Counted from the stretch's first letter, positions 1 to 7,664 are shown. The stretch is DNA of 11,420 bases from Campylobacteraceae bacterium (GCA_031290675.1 JAITNC010000045.1:1-11420); one strand, 5' to 3'. The notes: generated by a model from the sequence alone, not told the origin. Made by a program: numbers and translations.

Positions 1-75
1 ACATTTAATGACGGCAGATTGACAGATATCCAAAAACAAGCCGTAGGCGCTTATGTGCTTTCGGTTAGACGTTAA
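1..75 (+). CDS. ccoP: C-terminal end of cbb3 cytochrome c oxidase subunit III (CcoP), partial
   Basis: The first 24 codons are open in frame 1 and end in TAA at 73-75; the rest of the gene lies before the window. The visible tail contains GRLTDIQKQAVGAYVLSV, which has the character of the last helix of a class I cytochrome c domain, as at the end of Campylobacterota CcoP, the diheme subunit that passes electrons to the cbb3 oxidase. No heme CXXCH motif falls within the visible part, so the call rests on the tail plus context: the next gene is a DUF4006 protein and a FixH-like gene follows, both typical of cbb3 clusters. The stop codon overlaps the AAGGAGA ribosome site of the next gene, so the two are certainly cotranscribed. 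Confidence 0.72.
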   Translation, partial: TFNDGRLTDIQKQAVGAYVLSVRR

Positions 76-84
76 GGAGAGACA

Positions 85-297
85 ATGGAAAATACAAGCA
101 GACATATTTTTCACATTCACGGGATTACCGGTATGTTAATTGCTACGGTTCTGTTGCTTTCAATCTTGGGAGTATTAACATTCCTTGGTATCGTTACGCA
201 ACAAAGCGTAGCGGACAAGCCGTACACATTGGACGCTTCACAGATACAATCTGTCAGCGTTGACAATGCGGCTAAACGAACAGTAGCGGGAGAATAA
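85..297 (+). CDS. DUF4006 family small membrane protein of the cbb3 oxidase cluster
   Basis: This 70-residue protein has a short N-terminal region rich in His (H7, H10, H12), one hydrophobic segment at about residues 13-38, and a polar tail of about 30 residues. The N-terminal pattern RHIFHIHGITGML and the size match the DUF4006 family, which I know as a small protein found directly behind ccoP in Campylobacterota. Its biochemical role is not established; the position suggests assembly or stability of the cbb3 oxidase in the inner membrane. The start is supported by AAGGAGA at 74-80, a few bases before ATG, and lies only 9 nt after the ccoP stop. The next gene starts 4 nt after this stop. Confidence 0.8.
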   Translation: MENTSRHIFHIHGITGMLIATVLLLSILGVLTFLGIVTQQSVADKPYTLDASQIQSVSVDNAAKRTVAGE

Positions 298-301
298 GAC
301 A

Positions 302-403
302 ATGGAAAAACTAGTTGGAGCATTAATCATAATCGCATTAATAGCAATAGCTGTTTTGATGGCTTATTCCGTCTTAACTCCTAATCACTTGTTGGCTGTT
401 TGA
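302..403 (+). CDS. 33-residue single-pass membrane microprotein
   Basis: A short reading frame of 33 codons begins with ATG at 302 and ends with TGA at 401-403. A good ribosome site, GGGAG at 288-292, lies 9 nt upstream inside the end of the DUF4006 gene. The product is MEKLVG followed by one hydrophobic helix (about residues 5-24) and a short tail ending in NHLLAV. The stop overlaps the ATG of the next gene (TGATG), which suggests translational coupling. Tight packing on both sides makes a real gene likely despite the size. By position it may correspond to one of the small unnamed genes between ccoP and addB in C. jejuni (from memory). CcoQ-like single-helix subunits are a size precedent, but I see no specific similarity. 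Function unknown. Confidence 0.7.
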   Translation: MEKLVGALIIIALIAIAVLMAYSVLTPNHLLAV

Positions 404-1029
404 TGCACGCATTGGATAGCTTTTTTAGAGGTAGCCGTTTTTTAACGGCTGCCCTTCTTTTTTTAATCCCATTTTTTTTACAAGCTGAAAATTACGTTCT
501 TATCAATGAAAACGTTATTGATGAGAGGGCGGTTGTAAAGATAAATGAGATGGGCGAGGAACTCTTTAGCAAAGACAACATCAGCGTTTACGCATTTGTC
601 AAAAAAAGTGCGGATAATGCTTCTTTGAAAGAGTATGTGGAAGATATAACAAATGGGCTAAAAACACCGTATGTGCTTTTGCTGATGCTCTCTGAAGATA
701 AGGTGATAGATATCATCAACTCTCCTGAGGTTAGCGGCAAATTCAACAAAGAACAGATATTGAGCCCTATTCCTTCTCACGGTACTATCAGACCTCTTTT
801 GGTTATCAAAAAAGATTATGACGGTTTTTCGGCGGCTATGCTAAACGGCTATGCCGATATAGTAGAACAGATAGCGCAAAGCGACAATGTAACGCTCTCC
901 TCTGCTGTAGGCGACACAAACCGTGAAACTTTACAATATATAAGAGTAGTTGTTTACGCTCTATTTGTCATAGTGTTCTTTATTTATATATATAAAAGGG
1001 TAAGATACCGACATGGAAAAAAACAGTAA
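403..1029 (+). CDS. Periplasmic TPM-like domain protein with C-terminal membrane anchor
   Basis: This 208-residue protein has a signal sequence (hydrophobic residues about 13-28, probable cleavage after LQA), a periplasmic domain of about 150 residues and a C-terminal helix at about 180-197 followed by a basic tail (YKRVRYRHGKKQ). The domain pattern (VLINENVIDERAV near the mature N-terminus, an alternating strand VYAFVKK, then YVLLLMLSEDKVIDII) resembles the TPM/YgcG fold, but it is divergent and I hold this loosely. ATG at 403 is chosen over an in-frame TTG at 400 because it overlaps the preceding TGA as TGATG and no separate ribosome site is needed. Its end overlaps the FixH-like gene by 17 nt. 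The context points to a role with the cbb3 oxidase; no catalytic residues can be assigned. Confidence 0.75.
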   Translation: MHALDSFFRGSRFLTAALLFLIPFFLQAENYVLINENVIDERAVVKINEMGEELFSKDNISVYAFVKKSADNASLKEYVEDITNGLKTPYVLLLMLSEDKVIDIINSPEVSGKFNKEQILSPIPSHGTIRPLLVIKKDYDGFSAAMLNGYADIVEQIAQSDNVTLSSAVGDTNRETLQYIRVVVYALFVIVFFIYIYKRVRYRHGKKQ

Positions 1030-1552
1030 AAACTATTGGCCTCATGCCCTCATCGCAAGTATTCTTTTGATTGTATTGGCTTGCATTTATACTATCGTGA
1101 AATCTTTGGAGTATCCTGTAGAGATGGATACGTATTATATGCAAAAATACCAGGATGTAGAGAAAAATTTTGACAAGATAAAAGCCGCTCAAGAGGGTTT
1201 TGACGAGAGATACGTGGTCTATTTTGAAACCAATAGCGCAAAAGGCGGCGATGTGTATGTCGGAGAAGGCAATGAGCTGCGGGTCGTGATAAACGAGAAA
1301 AATCAAACTTATCCAAATCTATGCTCTTTTGACGCCAATGTTGAGCTTCTTTTGACTCGTCCTGAAACAAACAAATATAACCAAAATTTGACTAATTCCG
1401 ATAGCGAAAAATGCAGATGGTTTTTCCCTGCTATTGCGATAGAAAAGCTTGGACGATGGCAGTTCCAGACGAAGATAACTATAGGCGAGTATGTCGGATT
1501 TTTCACTCACGAAGTAAATGTAACCCGTGAAGCTCCCGCTCTGCTTTTTTAA
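1013..1552 (+). CDS. FixH/CcoH-like membrane protein, probable cbb3 oxidase assembly factor
   Basis: The 179-residue product starts with a short cytoplasmic stretch ending YWPHA, one transmembrane helix (about residues 11-31), then a PVEMDTYYMQKYQDVEKNFDKI segment (here quoted only as its key pattern: PVEMD, YY, two acidic Y/N positions) that is typical of FixH/CcoH proteins. The C-terminal half looks like a periplasmic beta domain with two cysteines, C104 and C134, that could form a disulfide or bind metal. FixH/CcoH proteins aid assembly of the cbb3 oxidase in the inner membrane, which fits the upstream ccoP. The ATG lies inside the end of the previous gene (17-nt overlap), and no strong ribosome site is seen, so coupling is likely. 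It is the last gene of the oxidase-linked group. Confidence 0.75.
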   Translation: MEKNSKNYWPHALIASILLIVLACIYTIVKSLEYPVEMDTYYMQKYQDVEKNFDKIKAAQEGFDERYVVYFETNSAKGGDVYVGEGNELRVVINEKNQTYPNLCSFDANVELLLTRPETNKYNQNLTNSDSEKCRWFFPAIAIEKLGRWQFQTKITIGEYVGFFTHEVNVTREAPALLF

Positions 1553-1573
1553 GCACGCGGTAAATGTAACTCG
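1508..1573 (+). repeat. Imperfect 20-nt direct repeat at the 3' end of the FixH-like gene
   Basis: CACGAAGTAAATGTAACCCG at 1508-1527 recurs as CACGCGGTAAATGTAACTCG at 1554-1573, 17 of 20 positions identical, 46 nt apart. The first copy codes for the end of the FixH-like protein; the second lies in the 58-nt gap before addB and is in another frame. It may be a remnant of a small local duplication or coincidence. The gap holds no clear hairpin terminator. A weak -10-like TAAAAT (1575-1580) is present. Confidence 0.4.
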
Positions 1574-1610
1574 CTAAAATTACCCTTATCTAATTCTAAA
1601 AGTTGAGCTT

Positions 1611-3929
1611 ATGATAGAGGTTTTTTCCACAGCAAGGCAAGTACGAGAGTTTTATGAGTCATTTTCGTCATCAAACACTCTTTTGCCAAAAGCCATCACG
1701 ATAGCCGAGTTTGAATCAAAAGCGTGGATATTGCCAAATCTCATAGAAGCCGACGAGGATACGAGAGTGCTTTTGATGCGCCAGGCTGCGGCGTTTGAAA
1801 ATTTTGAAAAACTTCACATACCCAAAGAGTTTATGGCTTTTTTGCAAAACTCAAACTATATTTTCCGTTTTTTTGAAGAGCTTGCAAACGAAGAGGTAGA
1901 TATCTCGCAGCTTGATACACACGACACTTACGCTGAGTTTGGCGAACATATAGCCATACTGAAAGAGCTGCTGCACGCTTATAGCACTCTTTTGGAGCAA
2001 AAAGGTATGTACGATAGCATAACAAAACCCAAGATAGCCAAGATAAACAGCTCCTATCTCTCGTCATTGGAAGAGGTGAGGATACATCTGGAGGGCTTTT
2101 TGAGCCGCTTTGAGATAAGGCTGTTGGGCGAATGTCAGGGATATTGCCGTGTGCATATCGTAACGCCGATAACCGCTTACAACAAAAAAGTGCGCTCGTG
2201 GCTCTCAGACGAGGGCATAAACGCCAAACCAAACTCATTTATAGAGTGTGATTTGGGCGCAAAAACAGTACTGAAAAGCGAAGATTTATACAACCGCCAC
2301 CCCAAAATATCTTACCGCTCATTCTCCTCACGTGCGCTGCAGGCGGCGTTTGTATTTAAAAAGATAGAGGAGTTTACGGCGAGTGGCATTTTGCCTCAAG
2401 ATATAGCCGTTGTGTTGCCTGATGAAAATTTCGCGCCGTTTTTGCAAGAGCTTGATAGTTTCAAAAATCTCAACTTTGCTATGGGTTTTGGTATGAAAAG
2501 TTCAAGGTATTATCAAAGGCTTAACTCGCTTTTGCAAGCCTTTGGCGATGATGAGATAGAGCATCAACAAAGGCTCACGCGCTTTGGTTTAAATGAGCGT
2601 TTTGACCTGAACCGCTCAACCTCTTTGGAGGAGATAATGGCATTTTTGTCATCTTTCAAAAGCGAAAAAGATTTGAAAGATGAGCGAGATATCATAGAGA
2701 GCGAACTTTTTTTATTTGAGAAATTTTTAAAAGATGCGGGAGTTTTTACGCTCCAGCAAGCCGCCATACTGTTTTTGCAAAGGCTTGGGCGTCAAAGGAC
2801 AGATGATAAAGAGGGCGGCAAAGTAACGGTTTTGGGCGTTTTGGAGAGCAGAGGGGCGAGGTACGAGGGCGTTATCATCGTGGATTTTAACGACGACATA
2901 GTGCCCAAAAGAAGCGGCAAAGATATGTTTATCTCCTCCACGCTGCGCTCTCGCTGCTCCTTGCCAAGCGTTGAGGATAGGGAAAATCTACAGCGGTTTT
3001 TTTATGACAGGCTGATAAGCAACGCCCGCCTCATCGCTATCTGCTGCACGGTAAATGAGGACAAGCTGCCTTCACGCTTTTTAAAATCGCTCGCTCTAAG
3101 CGATGAGCCGAGCGGTGAGCTATCATACAAAGATATCATTTTTGACCCCAACACCTCAAAGAGGAGGGCGGTGGACAAGATTTTCACGCAAGAGCACGAT
3201 TTTTTCCAAATACCGCTCTCAGCAAGCAGGCTAAAACACTTTTTGGAGTGCGAGCGGTACTACTACTTTTTCTATATCAAAGGGTATAGAGAGCCTCAAA
3301 TGCCATCAGATGCGTATGATGCAAGAGTGTTTGGCACGCTCGTACACGATGTCTTGAAGGAGCTTTTTGGACAAAAGATAACCACGATAGCGGCTTTAAA
3401 AAAGGCAGCGAAAGAGTTGGTGGAAGATAGACGTCCTAAAAATGCTATTTGGGAGTTTGAGAGCGATATTTGGCTCTTGAAATTGGAAGATTTTTTCCAA
3501 AATGAGTTTAAGCGGCACGAAGAGGGGTGGGAGATTTTGGATTTGGAGAGCGAAGTAGAGCGTGAAGTAGGCACTCTCAGGCTTAAGGGCATCATAGACA
3601 GAGTAGACAAAAGAGGGGACGAGTATCTGCTGCTTGACTACAAAAGCGGCAAAGTGCCTTTGGAGACGAGCGAGGAGAAGGCTTTGGCGTCGTGCGATTT
3701 TCAGTTGGAGTTTTACTCGCTGTTGTATGAACACAACGCAAGCGCCGCCTTTTATGACTTAAACAGCGCCAAACTGATAGAAAATCCATATAGTGAGCTC
3801 AAAAAAGAGAAGCTAAAAGAGCATCTTGACACGCTCAAAGCACAAAAAGAGTTTCACTTTGATAAGACTTTGGATATAAAAAGATGTGCTTTTTGTCCGT
3901 TTGATAAAATTTGCGGGAGTACGTTATGA
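1611..3929 (+). CDS. addB: AddB subunit of the AddAB helicase-nuclease (inactive helicase fold plus PD-(D/E)XK nuclease)
   Basis: The 772-residue protein is the partner of AddA in processing double-strand DNA ends for RecA-dependent repair. The C-terminal part carries the AddB nuclease with its iron-sulfur staple: C547 (FLECERYYYF), then C759, C762 and C768 (CAFCPFDKIC). Catalytic positions visible are H579 in GTLVHD, D663 in GIIDRVD, and D676/K678 in LDYKSGK. The middle keeps degenerate helicase signatures: GVLESRGARYEGV (about motif V) and ENLQRFFYDRL (about motif VI). The N-terminus has no GxxGxGKT Walker A loop, so this subunit should not hydrolyse ATP through that site. At 772 residues it is much shorter than the Bacillus AddB of about 1,160. 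The ATG has only a weak ribosome site (TTGAG). The end overlaps addA as ATGA, and gene order addB-addA matches C. jejuni. Confidence 0.93.
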   Translation: MIEVFSTARQVREFYESFSSSNTLLPKAITIAEFESKAWILPNLIEADEDTRVLLMRQAAAFENFEKLHIPKEFMAFLQNSNYIFRFFEELANEEVDISQLDTHDTYAEFGEHIAILKELLHAYSTLLEQKGMYDSITKPKIAKINSSYLSSLEEVRIHLEGFLSRFEIRLLGECQGYCRVHIVTPITAYNKKVRSWLSDEGINAKPNSFIECDLGAKTVLKSEDLYNRHPKISYRSFSSRALQAAFVFKKIEEFTASGILPQDIAVVLPDENFAPFLQELDSFKNLNFAMGFGMKSSRYYQRLNSLLQAFGDDEIEHQQRLTRFGLNERFDLNRSTSLEEIMAFLSSFKSEKDLKDERDIIESELFLFEKFLKDAGVFTLQQAAILFLQRLGRQRTDDKEGGKVTVLGVLESRGARYEGVIIVDFNDDIVPKRSGKDMFISSTLRSRCSLPSVEDRENLQRFFYDRLISNARLIAICCTVNEDKLPSRFLKSLALSDEPSGELSYKDIIFDPNTSKRRAVDKIFTQEHDFFQIPLSASRLKHFLECERYYYFFYIKGYREPQMPSDAYDARVFGTLVHDVLKELFGQKITTIAALKKAAKELVEDRRPKNAIWEFESDIWLLKLEDFFQNEFKRHEEGWEILDLESEVEREVGTLRLKGIIDRVDKRGDEYLLLDYKSGKVPLETSEEKALASCDFQLEFYSLLYEHNASAAFYDLNSAKLIENPYSELKKEKLKEHLDTLKAQKEFHFDKTLDIKRCAFCPFDKICGSTL

Positions 3930-6637
3930 GTTTTAAAACTCACTTGGCTTTAGAGGCGAGTGCGGGCAGCGGAAAGACATTTGCGCTTACTATCAGATAT
4001 ATCTCGCTGCTCCTCTCGGGCGCAAATCCAGCAAATGTAGTAGCTCTCACATTTACGAAAAAAGCCGCCATAGAGATGAGGGAGAGAGTTTATGCGACAA
4101 TGCAGGATTTGCAAAACAAAGAGGCGGAACTGCGGGAGCTTTGTGAAACTTTGGGAGAGAGCCGCGAGAGTGTTTTGAAGAAAAAAGACGAGGTGTTACC
4201 TTCTTTTTTGAAAGCAAATATAAAAATCTCAACTATTGACGCTTTTTTTGGGCAAATCCTGCGAAAGTTCGCGCTTCATCTTGGACTTATGCCCGACTTC
4301 ACGAGCAGCGCTAAAAACAGCGAACTTAAGCTGCAAAAACTTTTTTTGAAAAGTGCCAAAAGCAAAAACGCTTACAATTCGCTCCTGCATTTCGCTGTTT
4401 TGGGCAAAAGAAGTTTGAGGGATTTTGTCTGGCTTTTATCGTCAATGTATGATAAAAACAGCGAAATAGACGCTTTGAAGTTTGAAAGGGCGGATTTTGC
4501 AAAAGACAGCGAAGTGTTGAGCATAGCCTCAAAGATAAAGGGCGAGCTTGTGAGGTTGGGTGCTAGCGAAAAAGCCATAGCGACATTTGATGTTGAGGGG
4601 CTGGACGCTCTGATGGCGAAAAAGTTTTGGGAGCGGGAGAGCTTGGAGTATTGGGAGTACAAAAAAGTCTATATACCAAAGCTTGACGAACTGCTGTTGG
4701 AGTTGAAAGCCGCTTTGGAGCGGTTTTATCTGCAAAAAGAGCGGTATTGGCTGGGCGAGCTTTTTTATCTCTACAACCTTTACAAGAGCTCAAAAATGCT
4801 TTTGGCGAAGCAAAAAGGGGAGCTGACATTTAGCGATATAACAAACTCTGCGTACGAGCTTTTGCACAAGCACATAGACAGTGAATTTTTATATTTCAGG
4901 CTTGACAGCGTCATAGACCACTTGTTGATTGACGAATTTCAAGATACAAATATCGTCCAATACAAGATACTTGAGCCCATCATCAGGGAGATACAAGCCG
5001 GTCTGGGTACAAAAGAGTTCAAAAGCTTTTTTTACGTGGGCGACATCAAGCAGTCCATATATCGCTTTAGGGGTGGTGCGAAGGCGTTATTTGCGCACGC
5101 TGCCAAGAGTTTTGGTATGGAGATAGAGCCGCTGTCTACAAACTATAGAAGCAGAAAAACCATAGTAGATTTTGTAAACCGCACTTTTGAGAGCAAAATA
5201 TCGGGCTATAAACATCAAAGTGCAAACAAAAGCGGCGGTTTTGTGGAGGTGAGTGACAAGCTGGAAGATGCGTTGGACGGCGTGATAAAAAGCGTGCAAA
5301 TGCTCATACGCAGCGGTGTTAGAGCTGCCGATATCGCCATACTTTGCGCTACAAACAAAGATGTTGAGAGCATAAAAGAGCGTATTTATGAGGAATTTCC
5401 CATCATGAGCGTGCAGACCGAAAGTACCGCTTTGCTTATCAACTCTTACAGCGTGCAGACTATTTTGGAGTTTTTGAAATATCTATACTTCAAAGATGAG
5501 CTCTACGGACGCAATTTTCAAGCTCTCAGGGGTGCGAACTTTGAGGAGCTGCCATCAACGGAAGGTTTTAGTGTGAACGATACGCCGCTCGCACTCGTAG
5601 CATCGTGCATCAAGCGGTTTGCGCTGGACAGCGATATGGACAGTATGTTGTTTTTGGAAATTTTGCTGAGATATGACGACTTGGAGAGCCTGCTTTTTTC
5701 GTACGAACAGATAAGCGAAGGGAGCGTAAAGGCGTCAGTATCGGGGCTCAAGCTTTTGACTATTCACAAGTCAAAAGGGTTGGAGTTCTCGTACGTGATA
5801 GTTTCAGATATGCTTCAAAAGCCATCAAACAGGGGCGATTTGCTGCTTTTTGATTATGACGGGATAGAGCTTGCAGATATATACACGAATTTTTCCAAAC
5901 GTGAACTTGTAGACAAAAACTACGCCAAAGCCAAAGAGAGAGAGGAGAAATTGGAGCGTGAAGACAGGCTAAATCAACTTTATGTCGCCTTCACAAGAGC
6001 CAAAGACGCCCTTATCGTGGTCAGAAAAGAGAAGGGTTCGCTGTTTGAGATGTTGGAGCTTGAGAGCTTAAGTGTGGGCGAGATAAGCCTGCGTGAAGAT
6101 GAAAAACCAGACGCAAAACCTGTGAACGTAACTTATCAGGGCAAATCTTTCGGACGCCAAAACGCCCCAAAAGATGAGAGCAAGATAGAGGGCAGTTTGG
6201 AAAATGTCCATTTCGGGCTTGCTCTGCACTTTACTTTGGAGATGATGTCATCTTATGATGTTTGCGAGCTTGAAAACGCCCTGTTTTTCACGAAAAACCG
6301 ATACGGCTCACTTATGGGCAGCGAGGCGTTTTTGTCTATCAGAAAGCGTATTTTGAGCCTTGTGAATAATGAAAAATTTATATCCATTATCGCTTCGGGC
6401 AAAGTTTTGAAAGAGCAGCCGTATATATTTGAGGGCAATCGCCGCCAAATGGATATTATGGTAGAATGTGCCGAGAAAAATATTATTATTGATTATAAAA
6501 GCTCGTTTTTCACGCACTCATCGCACATAGAGCAGGTGAGAGAGTACAAAAACGCACTTGAGATTATCGGCAAAAAAAGCGTTGAGGCGTACCTGTGTTA
6601 TCTGCACGAAGATAAAACAGAGATTATAAGCTTATAA
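3926..6637 (+). CDS. addA: AddA subunit of the AddAB helicase-nuclease (UvrD-family helicase plus RecB-type nuclease)
   Basis: The 903-residue protein has the full set of superfamily 1 helicase motifs: Walker A ASAGSGKT with K17, motif Ia VVALTFTKKAA (38-48), Walker B LLIDEFQDTN with D336/E337, motif III VGDIKQSIYRFRGG (from 371), motif IV NYRS (N406), motif V TIHKSKGLEF (612-621) and motif VI YVAFTRAKDAL (R691). The C-terminal nuclease shows H768 (GLALHF), D843 (RQMDIMVE) and D856/K858 (IDYKSS). It unwinds and cuts duplex DNA ends together with AddB. ATG at 3926 is chosen over an in-frame TTG at 3911: GGGAG at 3915-3919 sits 6 nt before it and it overlaps the addB stop as ATGA. It is shorter than Bacillus AddA (about 1,230), in keeping with compact epsilon versions. 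Confidence 0.95.
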   Translation: MSFKTHLALEASAGSGKTFALTIRYISLLLSGANPANVVALTFTKKAAIEMRERVYATMQDLQNKEAELRELCETLGESRESVLKKKDEVLPSFLKANIKISTIDAFFGQILRKFALHLGLMPDFTSSAKNSELKLQKLFLKSAKSKNAYNSLLHFAVLGKRSLRDFVWLLSSMYDKNSEIDALKFERADFAKDSEVLSIASKIKGELVRLGASEKAIATFDVEGLDALMAKKFWERESLEYWEYKKVYIPKLDELLLELKAALERFYLQKERYWLGELFYLYNLYKSSKMLLAKQKGELTFSDITNSAYELLHKHIDSEFLYFRLDSVIDHLLIDEFQDTNIVQYKILEPIIREIQAGLGTKEFKSFFYVGDIKQSIYRFRGGAKALFAHAAKSFGMEIEPLSTNYRSRKTIVDFVNRTFESKISGYKHQSANKSGGFVEVSDKLEDALDGVIKSVQMLIRSGVRAADIAILCATNKDVESIKERIYEEFPIMSVQTESTALLINSYSVQTILEFLKYLYFKDELYGRNFQALRGANFEELPSTEGFSVNDTPLALVASCIKRFALDSDMDSMLFLEILLRYDDLESLLFSYEQISEGSVKASVSGLKLLTIHKSKGLEFSYVIVSDMLQKPSNRGDLLLFDYDGIELADIYTNFSKRELVDKNYAKAKEREEKLEREDRLNQLYVAFTRAKDALIVVRKEKGSLFEMLELESLSVGEISLREDEKPDAKPVNVTYQGKSFGRQNAPKDESKIEGSLENVHFGLALHFTLEMMSSYDVCELENALFFTKNRYGSLMGSEAFLSIRKRILSLVNNEKFISIIASGKVLKEQPYIFEGNRRQMDIMVECAEKNIIIDYKSSFFTHSSHIEQVREYKNALEIIGKKSVEAYLCYLHEDKTEIISL
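6624..6637. repeat. 14-nt perfect palindrome ending at the addA stop codon
   Basis: TTATAAGCTTATAA reads the same on both strands and its last three bases are the addA stop codon TAA. There is no T-tract after it, so it is not a standard intrinsic terminator. It could be chance in an AT-rich stretch, a weak protein-binding site, or a 3'-end hairpin of the addA mRNA. Confidence 0.4.
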
Positions 6638-6674
6638 GCCGCTTAATTTCAGCATACTCAAAGAATTATTTAAC

Positions 6675-6680
6675 TACAAT
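6675..6680 (+). promoter_or_regulatory. Probable -10 box of the rplM-rpsI promoter
   Basis: TACAAT lies in the 82-nt gap between addA and rplM, about 40 nt before the rplM ATG, after an AT-rich stretch (AAGAATTATTTAAC). No clear -35 is visible, which is usual in Campylobacterota. A leader of about 33 nt would carry the AAAGGT ribosome site at 6705-6710. Confidence 0.45.
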
Positions 6681-6719
6681 CACATCTTTAAAAAACTCAA
6701 AAGCAAAGGTCATAATACT

Positions 6720-7145
6720 ATGGGCGATACTAAAATTTTAAAGCCAAACGAAGTTGTAAGAGATTGGGTTTTGGTTGACGCGAAAGGACAACGCTTCGGG
6801 CGCATCTTAACGCAAGTTGCGACTATTTTGCGCGGCAAACACAAACCATCATTTACACCAAATGTTGATTGCGGCGATTTTGTTGTCATCATCAATGCAG
6901 ATAAGACTGTTTTCAGCGGTAAAAAACTTGAAGACAAACTATACCACAGACACAGTGGATATTTCGGAAGCACAAAGAGCGAGAAGCTTGGCGAGCTTTT
7001 GGAGAAAAATCCTGTGAAGTTATACAAGCTCGCAGTACGAGGAATGCTTCCAAAAACAGTTTTAGGCAAAGCTATGATTAAAAAGCTCAAGATTTATGCG
7101 GGCAGCGAACACCCACATAGCGCACAAATAAAAGAAGGAAAATAG
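6720..7145 (+). CDS. rplM: 50S ribosomal protein L13 (uL13)
   Basis: The 141-residue product has the normal length of bacterial uL13 and its recognisable landmarks: WVLVDAKGQRFGR near the N-terminus, LRGKHKPSFTP, GDFVVIINADK, YHRHSGYFGS and the signature region LAVRGMLPKTVLGKAM. L13 binds 23S rRNA early in large-subunit assembly. The start is supported by AAAGGT 9 nt upstream. rpsI begins 3 nt after the stop, the standard rplM-rpsI pair. As elsewhere in this phylum, it follows addA. It probably has its own promoter in the gap upstream. Confidence 0.98.
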   Translation: MGDTKILKPNEVVRDWVLVDAKGQRFGRILTQVATILRGKHKPSFTPNVDCGDFVVIINADKTVFSGKKLEDKLYHRHSGYFGSTKSEKLGELLEKNPVKLYKLAVRGMLPKTVLGKAMIKKLKIYAGSEHPHSAQIKEGK

Positions 7146-7148
7146 CAA

Positions 7149-7547
7149 ATGGCAAAAGCAACAACAGTATACGCGACAGGCAAAAGAAAATCAGCAGTCG
7201 CTAAAGTGTGGGTAAAGTCCGGCAAGGGCGGGATAAACGTAAATGGTATTGACTTAAATACTTGGCTCGGCGGACACGAAGCTATCAAGCTTAAGGTAGT
7301 TCAACCGCTTCTTTTGACAAAACAAGAGTCTTTGGTAGAGGTGAAAGCCAACATCGTAGGCGGCGGCTATTCAGCACAGGCTGAAGCTTTAAGACACGGC
7401 ATAGCTAAAGCTTTGGCGGCTATTGACGCTGACTTTAGAGCTATTTTGAAACCAAAAGGGCTGCTCACGAGAGATTCTCGTGTTGTTGAGAGAAAGAAAT
7501 TTGGTAGACACAAAGCAAGACGCTCTCCTCAATTTTCTAAACGCTAA
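7149..7547 (+). CDS. rpsI: 30S ribosomal protein S9 (uS9)
   Basis: The 132-residue product carries the uS9 landmarks: [14 protein letters not shown] at the N-terminus, [19 protein letters not shown] in the middle, [21 protein letters not shown] near the end (key residues only) and the conserved basic tail ending SKR, which reaches the P-site tRNA. The ATG is 3 nt after the rplM stop, with AGAAGGA inside the end of rplM as the ribosome site. A clear intrinsic terminator follows 9 nt after the stop, so the two ribosomal genes form a closed unit. Confidence 0.98.
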   Translation: MAKATTVYATGKRKSAVAKVWVKSGKGGINVNGIDLNTWLGGHEAIKLKVVQPLLLTKQESLVEVKANIVGGGYSAQAEALRHGIAKALAAIDADFRAILKPKGLLTRDSRVVERKKFGRHKARRSPQFSKR

Positions 7548-7556
7548 TATTTTTTC

Positions 7557-7589
7557 AGAGCCGATTTTATCGGCTCTTCCACTTTTTTT
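7557..7589 (+). terminator. Intrinsic terminator of the rplM-rpsI unit
   Basis: AGAGCCGAT (7557-7565) and ATCGGCTCT (7569-7577) form a perfect 9-bp stem with a TTT loop, followed after a 5-nt spacer by seven T residues (7583-7589). It begins 9 nt after the rpsI stop. There is no A-run on the upstream side, so it works in the + direction only. Confidence 0.85.
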
Positions 7590-7652
7590 CATATTTTTTC
7601 ATCTTATTTTTCACAAACTCACACGGTTTATTTTTAATTTAATAAAAACGAG

Positions 7653-7658
7653 TATAAT
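7653..7658 (+). promoter_or_regulatory. Probable -10 box in the rpsI to binding-protein gap
   Basis: A perfect TATAAT lies behind an AT-rich stretch (TTTATTTTTAATTTAATAAA), the usual upstream setting in this phylum. Transcription would begin near 7665, after the rpsI terminator, and read through the C/U-rich stretch at 7679-7688 and the large inverted repeat. The product could be a leader of the binding-protein gene or a separate small RNA. Confidence 0.5.
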
Positions 7659-7664
7659 TCTCTC

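Noticed and set aside
1831..2238. 135-codon open frame on the - strand inside addB
   Set aside because: Fully antisense to a recognised gene, no ribosome site or recognisable domain.
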